Part shown: piece after piece, positions 6,835 through 12,533 of the stretch
Numbering within the stretch: position 1 is the first letter of the stretch
How the letters are laid out: each line of letters begins with the position of its first letter
Assembly (NCBI GenBank): GCA_038246575.1
Contig: JBBRVU010000116.1
Span: 1-13,093, forward strand
Direction: 5' to 3'
Length of the DNA stretch: 13,093 nt
Source of the DNA: JACCUZ01 sp038246575
GTDB lineage: Bacteria > Actinomycetota > Actinomycetes > JACCUZ01
Program-made: the position numbers and the translations under genes
The notes under the pieces: generated by a model
Database searches by the model: none
What the model was told of the DNA's origin: nothing
Seen by the model: the letters and a program-made list of their open reading frames with translations, nothing else

Positions 6835-6962
6835 CCACGGCCCTCCGCGGTGTACGACCAGCCGCACTGTCCGCGTTCCATCGGCACCTGGCGATGGGGA
6901 CCGTCGCAGGTGCGTGCGGCAGACCAGATCGGGGGGCATGCCTACTTGTCACGCAATGCTCA
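6835..6962. promoter_or_regulatory. Left remnant of the divergent promoter region
   Basis: These 128 bp separate the response regulator's start (6834) from the IS630 element. They should contain the regulator's promoter and 5' leader, including GGAGGG before the ATG. A TTGTCAC motif (6946-6952), reverse complement GTGACAA, lies just left of the insertion point. No clear -35/-10 pair is visible. Confidence 0.4.
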
Positions 6963-6964
6963 TA

Positions 6965-6987
6965 CCCTTCTCGCGTGATTATGGCAT
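6965..6987. repeat. IS630 left terminal inverted repeat
   Basis: It starts CCCTTCTCG and ends GGCAT, next to a TA at 6963-6964. It matches the reverse complement of 8069-8091 at 20 of 23 positions. Confidence 0.93.
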
Positions 6988-7019
6988 TCTTGGTATGAGG
7001 ACTATGCGGAGGGGAGTGA

Positions 7020-7538
7020 ATGCCGGGGAAGCCGTTCGTGATGGAGTGGGCAGAGGCGGACAGTGAGGAGGCGCTCCGGCGCCGGTATCGGCGCGAGGCG
7101 CACCCGCGGCGGCGACAGTGGTTGCACGGGTTGTGGCTGGTGCGGCGCGGCTGGCGCGTGGATGACGTTGCCGAGGCGGTCGGCGCCGGGCGGCGCACGG
7201 TGGAGCGCTGGCTCGATTGGTACCGCACCAGTGGTCTTGACGGGGTGCTGGCCCATCGCCCGGGTGGGGTCGGTCAGGCGCCGTGGCTGACGGCTCTGTG
7301 CCAAGAGCAGGTGGCGACCGAAGTGGCGACCGGACGGTTTCGCACGGCCGACGAGATTGGCGCCTGGATCACCGAGACGTTTGGGGTGACCTATCGTCCC
7401 GGTGGCGTGACGGCCCTTCTGGGGCGGCTGCGCTGCCATCCGAAGGTGCCGCGCCCCTTGCATGAGAAGGCCGACCTCGCTGCCCAGGAGACGTGGAAAA
7501 AGGGGGCCTCCACGCGGCACTCGGTGCCGCCGGCCTGA
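7020..7538 (+). CDS. IS630 transposase, upstream frame (DNA-binding part)
   Basis: The ATG at 7020 follows GGAGGGG by five bases. The product holds the N-terminal DNA-binding part of an IS630 transposase: paired helix-turn-helix regions including HGLWLVRRGWRVDDVAEAVG and RTVERWLDWYRTSGLDGVL, then the second HTH-like stretch with TADEIGAWITETFGVTY and the linker up to AAQETWKK. After the A5-G5 run at 7497-7506 the frame carries only GASTRHSVPPA and stops. The catalytic half lies in the -1 frame. Together the two frames make one full-length transposase, either by programmed -1 slippage at the A-run or because an indel has broken the gene. Confidence 0.85.
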   Translation: MPGKPFVMEWAEADSEEALRRRYRREAHPRRRQWLHGLWLVRRGWRVDDVAEAVGAGRRTVERWLDWYRTSGLDGVLAHRPGGVGQAPWLTALCQEQVATEVATGRFRTADEIGAWITETFGVTYRPGGVTALLGRLRCHPKVPRPLHEKADLAAQETWKKGASTRHSVPPA

Positions 7539-8077
7539 TGCGGGCGAGCGTCATCGGATGGGCGGACGAGATCCAGGTCGGACTCCTCGGGCAGGTGCGG
7601 CGGCGCTGGGGGCGATGTGGGGTGCGCATCCGCCAGCGGGTCCAGCGCACCCGGAAATACCGGTCACTGTTCCTGGCCGCCGAGGTCCGCACCGGTCGCA
7701 TCTGGTACTGCTGGGTTGCCAGCATGAAGGGCGAGGAGTTCTGTGGGGTGGTGCGCGGCATCGAGCGCGCGGGCCTCCTGGACGCCGTGGTCTGGGACGG
7801 CGCACCCGGGCATCGCGACGAGCGGGTGCGCCGTATCGGGGTGCCCCTCATCCCGCTGCCACCCTACAGCCCGGAGCTGAACCCGGCTGAGCGGTTGTTC
7901 GAGGCAATCCGCGCCGAGATCGAAGGGGAGGTCTACGTCGACCTCGACGCCAAGTGCGCCCGCGTCACCGCTATCCTTCACCGGTGGGACGCCCATCCCG
8001 AACAGGTCCGCGCGCTCGTCGGCTGGCACTGGATACTCGACGCACTCGAACAATTGCCCCTTCAAACTATGCCGTAA
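7493..8077 (+). CDS. IS630 transposase, downstream frame (DDE catalytic part)
   Basis: This frame is -1 relative to the upstream one and overlaps it by 46 bp. The nominal GTG at 7493 has no ribosome-binding site, so expression most likely depends on frameshifting at AAAAAG (7497-7502). It carries the IS630 DDE residues: Asp in IGWADEIQVGL, Asp in VVWDGAPGHRD, and Glu in LPPYSPELNPAERLFEAIRA. These motifs are standard for the family's endonuclease domain. The stop codon (8075-8077) lies inside the right terminal repeat, a compact arrangement. All catalytic positions look intact, so a fused product could be active. Confidence 0.86.
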   Translation: MEKGGLHAALGAAGLMRASVIGWADEIQVGLLGQVRRRWGRCGVRIRQRVQRTRKYRSLFLAAEVRTGRIWYCWVASMKGEEFCGVVRGIERAGLLDAVVWDGAPGHRDERVRRIGVPLIPLPPYSPELNPAERLFEAIRAEIEGEVYVDLDAKCARVTAILHRWDAHPEQVRALVGWHWILDALEQLPLQTMP

Positions 8078-8091
8078 TCAACCGAGAAGGG
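8069..8091. repeat. IS630 right terminal inverted repeat
   Basis: It ends CGAGAAGGG, next to TA at 8092-8093. It is the inverted partner of 6965-6987, and the transposase stop codon is embedded in it. Confidence 0.93.
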
Positions 8092-8112
8092 TATCACAAC
8101 ACGGATGGATCC

Positions 8113-8131
8113 GTGACAGCGTGGTGACAGC
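8113..8131. promoter_or_regulatory. Direct repeat with PHO-box geometry, candidate OmpR/PhoB-type operator
   Basis: GTGACAGCGTGGTGACAGC contains GTGACAGC twice with an 11-bp period. On the other strand it reads CTGTCAC-CACG-CTGTCAC, the same layout as the PHO box (CTGTCAT, 4 bp, CTGTCAT) bound by tandem OmpR/PhoB-family dimers. The neighbouring broken regulator (6111-6834) belongs to that family, so it is the natural candidate binder. This is inference from geometry. Confidence 0.5.
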
Positions 8132-8147
8132 ACACGGCGATATCGTA

Positions 8148-8162
8148 GAGCCAGTCTGGCTC
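8148..8162. promoter_or_regulatory. 15-nt palindrome upstream of the kinase operon
   Basis: GAGCCAGTCTGGCTC has perfect 7-bp arms around a single T. It lies 16 bp after the PHO-box-like repeat and about 165 bp before the pseudo-receiver ATG. It could be a dimeric operator; no T-run follows, so it is not a usual terminator. Confidence 0.35.
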
Positions 8163-8327
8163 GGGCGGAATAGGTCCATGTCACGCTGGGTGTGCTCACA
8201 CCACAGAGGTACGTCATATGGGGGAACCCACCCGCTGAGGACATACCCCGCCGCTCCACCGCCCGGCGGCCAGAGTCCGGCGAGCGAGTTTCGCGAGATG
8301 TTGCCACACACACACCGAGGTTATCCC

Positions 8328-8792
8328 ATGGCTACTCCTTCCTCCGGCACGGCACCCCTCATCGCGGTCATGAACTCCAGCCGTGACCTCGTGACCATGC
8401 TCCAGACCGCACTGGAACAAGACGACTTTCGCACCATCACCCTGGTCTCCACCATCGCCGGCGGCGCCGCGCGTCCGCTTGCCTTTCTGCGTACGCACCA
8501 GCCCGCGGTCGCGGTCTACAGCGTCTCGCCGCCGTACCGGGAAAGCTGGGATATCCTCCAAGAGGTGCGGCGACAGTGGCAGGACGGGCACTTCGTCATC
8601 ACGACGACCAATCTCGGCGCCCTCCGGTCCTGTGCCGGACCCGCCGACGCGATCGAGCTGATTGGTACGCCCTATGACCTCGATGAGATTACGCGGGCGC
8701 TGCGGCGAGTGCTCGCGGGTCCCCAGGCGACCCGCGCGGACCCGGCAGGCAACGACACTCTGGCTATCGGAGCGAAACCGACGACGAGCTGA
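8328..8792 (+). CDS. Pseudo-receiver (degenerate response-regulator receiver) protein
   Basis: The start at 8328 has GAGG seven bases upstream and matches the domain start. The 154-residue product has the alternating strand/helix plan of a receiver domain: APLIAVMNSSRDLVTMLQTA, PLAFLRTHQPAVAVYSVSPP, GHFVITTTNLGALRS, and ELIGTPYDLDEITRALRRVL. In related proteins I recall, the third strand ends 'VYDIAPPY', giving the phospho-acceptor Asp; here it is VYSVSPPY, with Ser65 in that place. The acidic pair after strand 1 is also absent (NSS) and the usual Lys is replaced (IGTPYDL). It should therefore not take a phosphate in the standard way. It has no output domain. It stands 20 bp before the histidine kinase in the same operon and may modulate it by binding. 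Confidence 0.78.
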   Translation: MATPSSGTAPLIAVMNSSRDLVTMLQTALEQDDFRTITLVSTIAGGAARPLAFLRTHQPAVAVYSVSPPYRESWDILQEVRRQWQDGHFVITTTNLGALRSCAGPADAIELIGTPYDLDEITRALRRVLAGPQATRADPAGNDTLAIGAKPTTS

Positions 8793-8812
8793 AGGCTGAA
8801 GGTGGTAGCGCG

Positions 8813-9646
8813 ATGACACGCACGCCGCGACCGACGACGGGTTCGACTCCCCTGGGTGGAGGGAGGCGTCCCCGTGTGCTGGGATGGCGGGAACAGGAGC
8901 GATTGGCCGCGGGCCGGCAGCGCACCATGCATCTCGCCATCACCGCGCACGATATGAAAAACCAGCTCGGGGTGAGTGTTGGCATGGCGCAGCTCGTGGA
9001 GCGGCATGTGCGGAGCGCGGCCACGCTCGATCCGGAGCGCATCTTGGCCGGTCTGGGGATGGTTCAGAATAGTACCTACAAGCTCCAGCGGCTGGTGGAC
9101 GAGTTCCTCGACCTCTCCCGCGTGCAAAGCGGCGAGCCGGTCGAGTTCAACCGGCAGCCGATCGACCTCGTGGCCGTGGCGCGCGTGTGCGTGCACGAGT
9201 ACGCGCAGACAGCTGACCGCGACCTCACTCTTGAAACGGCGACAGCGACAGTGATAGGCCAATGGGATGCCGCCCGCCTGGAACGGGTCCTCGCCAATCT
9301 GCTCAGCAACGCCGTCAAGTACAGTCCGCCCGCCAGCGCGATCGGCGTCACGCTCGACCTGGACCGATGCGATGGCGGCGACGTCGCGGTGCTGGTCGTG
9401 CAGGACCACGGCGTGGGCATCCCGGCGGCCGACCTGCCCCATATCTTTACGCCGTTCTATCGCGGCAGCAATGTCGCGCGCACGACGGCCGGGACCGGCA
9501 TCGGGCTGTTTGGCGCGCGGGCGATCATCGAGCAGCAGGGCGGCACCGTGCAACTGGCGCGGACAGACGGGGGAGGAACCACGGTCACCATTCGGCTGCC
9601 TCTCGTCCCCCCCCGATGCCCACCCCGCGTGCATCACCGGAGATGA
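8813..9646 (+). CDS. Soluble sensor-less histidine kinase
   Basis: The ATG at 8813 follows AAGGTGG by eight bases. The 277-residue protein has a short N-terminal tail, then a HisKA dimerisation domain with His46 in AITAHDMKNQLGVS, and an ATPase domain with N-box NLLSNAVKYS (Asn162, Asn166), G1 DHGVGIP (198-204) and G2 TAGTGIGLFGAR (about 225-236). All catalytic elements look intact. There is no membrane segment or PAS/GAF domain, so signal input must come from a partner, possibly the pseudo-receiver encoded just upstream. Its stop overlaps the next gene's ATG (ATGA at 9643-9646). The probable phospho-target is the divergently encoded OmpR-type regulator. Confidence 0.9.
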   Translation: MTRTPRPTTGSTPLGGGRRPRVLGWREQERLAAGRQRTMHLAITAHDMKNQLGVSVGMAQLVERHVRSAATLDPERILAGLGMVQNSTYKLQRLVDEFLDLSRVQSGEPVEFNRQPIDLVAVARVCVHEYAQTADRDLTLETATATVIGQWDAARLERVLANLLSNAVKYSPPASAIGVTLDLDRCDGGDVAVLVVQDHGVGIPAADLPHIFTPFYRGSNVARTTAGTGIGLFGARAIIEQQGGTVQLARTDGGGTTVTIRLPLVPPRCPPRVHHRR

Positions 9647-11278
9647 CGACCCCGGCCGCACGGCGGCGCGCCAATCACGCCATCCTCCGGCCCGTGCGGA
9701 AATTGGTCCAGGGCCACCCGCCGCCTCAGCACCGGCGATACCAGCGCCCGCACCGGCGCGGCGTACGGCCCCGGTGCACTGGGTCAGCTCGCTCACGCCT
9801 TCGACAACATGGCGACCTCGCTCCAACAGCAGGTGGCCGAGCGCACCCAGGTGGAGGCGACGCTCACGCACCAGGCCTTCCACGACGCCTTGACGGGGCT
9901 ACCGAACCGCGCCCTCTTCATGGACCGGCTGGCGCACGCGCTCGCCCGCGCCGTCCGGCAGCAGCACCCGCTGGCGGTCCTGTTCCTCGACCTCGACCGG
10001 TTCAAGGTCATCAATGACACGCTCGGTCACGTCGCCGGCGACGAGCTGCTCACGACCGTTGCGCGCCGGCTCGCGACCTGTCTGCGCCCCAGCGATACGG
10101 TCGCCCGCTGGGGCGGTGATGAGTTCGTGGTGCTGCTCGAAGACCTGACGCGGCCTGCCGAGGCTCTGCGCACGGCGGACCGGGTTCTCGACGCCGTGCG
10201 GCTGCCCGCGGACCTCAACGGCCGCACGGTCGTGATCACGGCCAGTGCGGGCCTAACCTTCTGCACCCCGATCACGACCGGCACCCCGCCTGACGACCTG
10301 CTGCGTGATGCGGACGTGGCCATGTATCGCGCCAAGGCGGCCGGCGGGGGCCGCGCGGTCCTGTTTGACGCGGACATGAACGCCGAGGCGCTCGCGCGCC
10401 TGGATCTGGAAGCCGACCTCCGCCAGGCCGTGGCGCGGGGCGAATTACGCGTCTACTATCAGCCGGAAGTCGACCTGGCGACCGGCGTGATCGTCGGGAT
10501 CGAGGCGTTGGTGCGCTGGCAGCACCCGACGCGCGGGGTGGTGTTGCCGGCCACGTTTCTGCCGCTGGCCGAAGAGACCGGGCTGATCGAGCCGCTGGGC
10601 CGGTGGGTGCTGGCGGAGGCCTGCCGGCAAGCGCGCGGCTGGCACGACCAGCACCCCGCCCGCCCGCCCCTGATACTCAGCGTCAACCTGTCGGCCCACG
10701 AGTTTGCCAGTCCCACGCTCGCCGCGGACGTGGCGCACGTCCTCGCGGTCACCGGCTGGGAGGCGCGTTGCCTGCGGTTGGACATCACGGAGCGCACCCT
10801 GATGGGGGACGCGCCCGCCATGCTGGCCACGCTCCACGCCCTCAAAGTGCTGGGGGTGGGGCTGGCGATTGACGACTTCGGCACGGGCTCCTGCTCGCTC
10901 AGCTCCCTGCGCCGCTTCCCGGTGGACACACTCAAAGTGGACCCGTCGTTGGTGCGGGGACTGGAGCATGATGCCGCGGCGGCGGCGATGGTGGAGGCGG
11001 TCACGGTGCTCGCCCATGCCCTCGGCATGGCGGTAACAGTCGAAGGCATCGAGACCATCGCGGAACTGCGGGCCGTCCAGGCGCTGCACGGCGACCGCGG
11101 GCAGGGGTATTACTTCGCCATGCCCCTGCCCGCCGAGGAACTGAGCGGCCTGCTCAACAGGAGACTGCCCGACGAATCGCCACACATGGCAGACCTCGCC
11201 CCTCCACCCTGGCAGAGATGGCGCAGGGCGAAGGGCACGCCCTCAAGACGAAACGGGGCGGACGGACGCCGTGCATGA
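9643..11278 (+). CDS. HAMP-GGDEF-EAL cyclic-di-GMP enzyme with a frame break in its 5' end
   Basis: An ATG at 9643 overlaps the kinase stop and begins MTTPAARRRANHAILRPVRK LVQ, the entry to a HAMP domain. HAMP continues in the next frame (ATRRLSTGDTSARTG, then GALGQLAHAFDNMATSLQQQ), so one extra G in the GGG at 9711-9713 breaks the frame. The uninterrupted frame opens with ATG 9809, which has no ribosome-binding site and starts after most of HAMP. Numbered from there: GGDEF 102-106, RPSD 93-96 (an inhibitory I-site at the right spacing), EAL 232-234, Asn293, ITE 326-328, DDFGTG 355-360, Lys376, Glu412 and Gln432. Both the diguanylate cyclase and phosphodiesterase signatures look complete. Unusually for a HAMP protein there is no membrane segment before it. 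Confidence 0.88.
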
Positions 11279-11435
11279 CCCCGCCACCCGCCGGCTCGGT
11301 ACTCACGCCCACGGGTGCCCCCGGTGAGAGCCTCGGGTATGAGACGGAGGCCCTCCTGTCCCGCACCCCCGTCAACCACCCGTGCCGCGGTCACGCCACG
11401 CGAGGGAAGGGCCTTCCTCACCAGCAGCGGCATCG

Positions 11436-11477
11436 TCAGGGCCGGCATCGCCGCCCTCAGGGCCGGCATCGCCGCCC
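11436..11477. repeat. 21-bp tandem direct repeat, two copies
   Basis: The unit begins TCAGGGCCGGCATCG and ends CCGCCC. Copies lie at 11436-11456 and 11457-11477 and appear identical. The length is a multiple of three. On the minus strand each copy reads GGCGATGCCGGCCCTGA, an ATG preceded by a GAGGG-like site, resembling the start of the response regulator at 6834. Confidence 0.85.
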
Positions 11478-11718
11478 GGTTCAGACGTGTTCCGCTTGCC
11501 CGGCGGACGCACCTGAATGGGAAGTGAGAGGCGACCACCGAGGCCGCGGCTCTGCTCAGCTCGTCATAAGCGCTGCTAGGGCGAAGCAGCCCGCTGGTCC
11601 GTCTCACGCCTAGTCCGTATCGTCTTGGTCCGCCGGCTCCGGCCACCGTAGCGGCGCGCGCTAGCCGCAGCGGTTGTACCACTCCGCCTCCGCGTCCGCG
11701 TGGTGCGAATCGGATGGC

Positions 11719-11735
11719 CCCCACCTCGGGTGGGG
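11719..11735. terminator. GC-rich hairpin, possible terminator
   Basis: CCCCACC-TCG-GGTGGGG forms a 7-bp stem with a 3-nt loop about 90 bp before the secreted-protein gene. No T-run follows, so terminator function is uncertain; it could also be a leader structure. Confidence 0.3.
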
Positions 11736-11826
11736 AGGACTATTGAGATGCGCGGCACGCGCCGATAGTTGTAAGTACCGGAATCATCCGGCTCCAGAAC
11801 TCGACCACGGCACACAGGAGTGCATC

Positions 11827-12315
11827 ATGTTCCGTTCGGTTGGTCCCCGCCTGAGCCCGGCGTGGCCCCTGGTCACCGTCCTCGCTGGCCTGTTGCTCAC
11901 CGCCACGGCGCTGCTGAGTCCCCGTCCCGCCGCGGCATCCGAGGGCTGGTGCGCCGGCGACCCGGTCATCGCCATCAACGGCACCATCGTCACCATCGAG
12001 TCCAGCGTGTTTGGTGAGCCGGTGGTGGTCGACAAGAACGTCGCCGCCGCCTACACCACCGTCCACGTCCCGCCCGGGACCAGCGTCCAGACCCTGCTGC
12101 TGACCACGTCGTTCTTCAAGGAGAAGAAGGTCACGGTGGTCACCGACCTGCCCACGCCAGCGGCGGGAGCACCCGTCCCCGTGCGGGTGGAGGTGCGCTT
12201 TAAGGCGAAGCTCATCCTCCCCACCAGGCTGACGGTGGACCACGTCGAGCGCGACACCGGCACGACCGCCACCACGCTCACAGCCACCTTCACGGTGGCC
12301 GCCTCCGCGAACTAG
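11827..12315 (+). CDS. Small secreted protein of unknown function
   Basis: The start is well fixed by AGGAG six bases before ATG 11827. The 162-residue product has a classical signal peptide: basic N-terminus (MFRSVGPR), hydrophobic core (LVTVLAGLLLTATALL), and an AAA-type cleavage site at about residues 35-38 before SEGWC. The mature part is rich in beta-forming and Thr/Val residues: DPVIAINGTIVTIESS, VPPGTSVQTLLLTTSF, VRVEVRFKAKLILPTRL, and a Thr-rich end. It resembles small exported 'GWC..DP-v-i-G' proteins I associate with Chloroflexota, whose function is unknown. One Cys (in GWCAGD) sits close after the likely cleavage site but without a convincing lipobox. It is probably monocistronic. 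Confidence 0.8.
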   Translation: MFRSVGPRLSPAWPLVTVLAGLLLTATALLSPRPAAASEGWCAGDPVIAINGTIVTIESSVFGEPVVVDKNVAAAYTTVHVPPGTSVQTLLLTTSFFKEKKVTVVTDLPTPAAGAPVPVRVEVRFKAKLILPTRLTVDHVERDTGTTATTLTATFTVAASAN

Positions 12316-12372
12316 GGGCGACCGGCCAGAGGCGGGGAGTGATAACTTGCTGGGGACGTTCATGGACAGGTC

Positions 12373-12388
12373 GCGACCGTGCGGTCGC
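12373..12388. terminator. Hairpin between the secreted protein and membrane protein genes
   Basis: GCGACC-GTGC-GGTCGC forms a 6-bp stem with a 4-nt loop 58 bp after the secreted-protein stop. It lacks a T-run. It might terminate that gene or lie in the leader of the next one. Confidence 0.3.
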
Positions 12389-12533
12389 CGGGTGACCCCT
12401 CCATACCGATGAACGCGCACCCCATGGGTTGCACTCAGCATTCGGTGAGGAATTATGCCGGCAGACCGGGAACGCCGGTCCTCCGCCTGCCCTTACCGCG
12501 CTCGCCCAGCCCGCGTGTACACGAGGCGGTGCC

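Larger units (their letters stand above)
6965..8091 (+). mobile_element. Complete IS630-family insertion sequence
   Basis: The element is 1,127 bp and bounded by 23-bp terminal inverted repeats (6965-6987 and 8069-8091) beginning CCCTTCTCG, with three mismatches. It is flanked on each side by TA (6963-6964 and 8092-8093), the hallmark target duplication of IS630/Tc1-mariner-type transposition. Inside are two overlapping frames encoding the transposase. Its high end-to-end integrity suggests a relatively recent insertion. It lies between the OmpR-type regulator gene and the kinase operon, within what would otherwise be their shared intergenic region. Confidence 0.92.
8094..8327. promoter_or_regulatory. 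Right remnant of the divergent promoter region, upstream of the kinase operon
   Basis: These 234 bp lie between the IS630 element and the pseudo-receiver start. No frame reads as a gene. The segment holds a PHO-box-shaped direct repeat (8113-8131), a 15-nt palindrome (8148-8162) and the GAGG ribosome-binding site at 8317-8320. It most likely carries the promoter of the 8328-11278 operon. Confidence 0.5.
11279..11826. other. Non-coding stretch with a 21-bp tandem repeat and hairpins
   Basis: I find no convincing gene in these 548 bp. It contains a 21-bp unit repeated twice (11436-11477), a segment resembling the start of the OmpR-type regulator in reverse (11418-11450), a GC hairpin (11719-11735) and a small inverted repeat CCGGAATCATCCGG (11778-11791) ahead of the secreted-protein gene. 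The short frames that exist here have Arg/Ala/Pro-rich composition typical of spurious frames in GC-rich DNA. Confidence 0.5.

Noticed and set aside
8062..8313. 83-codon minus-strand frame at the right IS630 end
   Set aside because: It runs across the IS terminus and opposes the operon leader; there are no motifs or start signals.
11110..11724. 204-codon minus-strand frame covering the end of the GGDEF-EAL gene and the following gap
   Set aside because: The product is low-complexity and overlaps the EAL C-terminus; only its MPALTM start resembles a known gene, which I report as a repeat and not as a gene.
12429..12458. Possible promoter TTGCAC ... AATTAT before the membrane protein
   Set aside because: Spacing and matches are too weak to separate from chance in this background.
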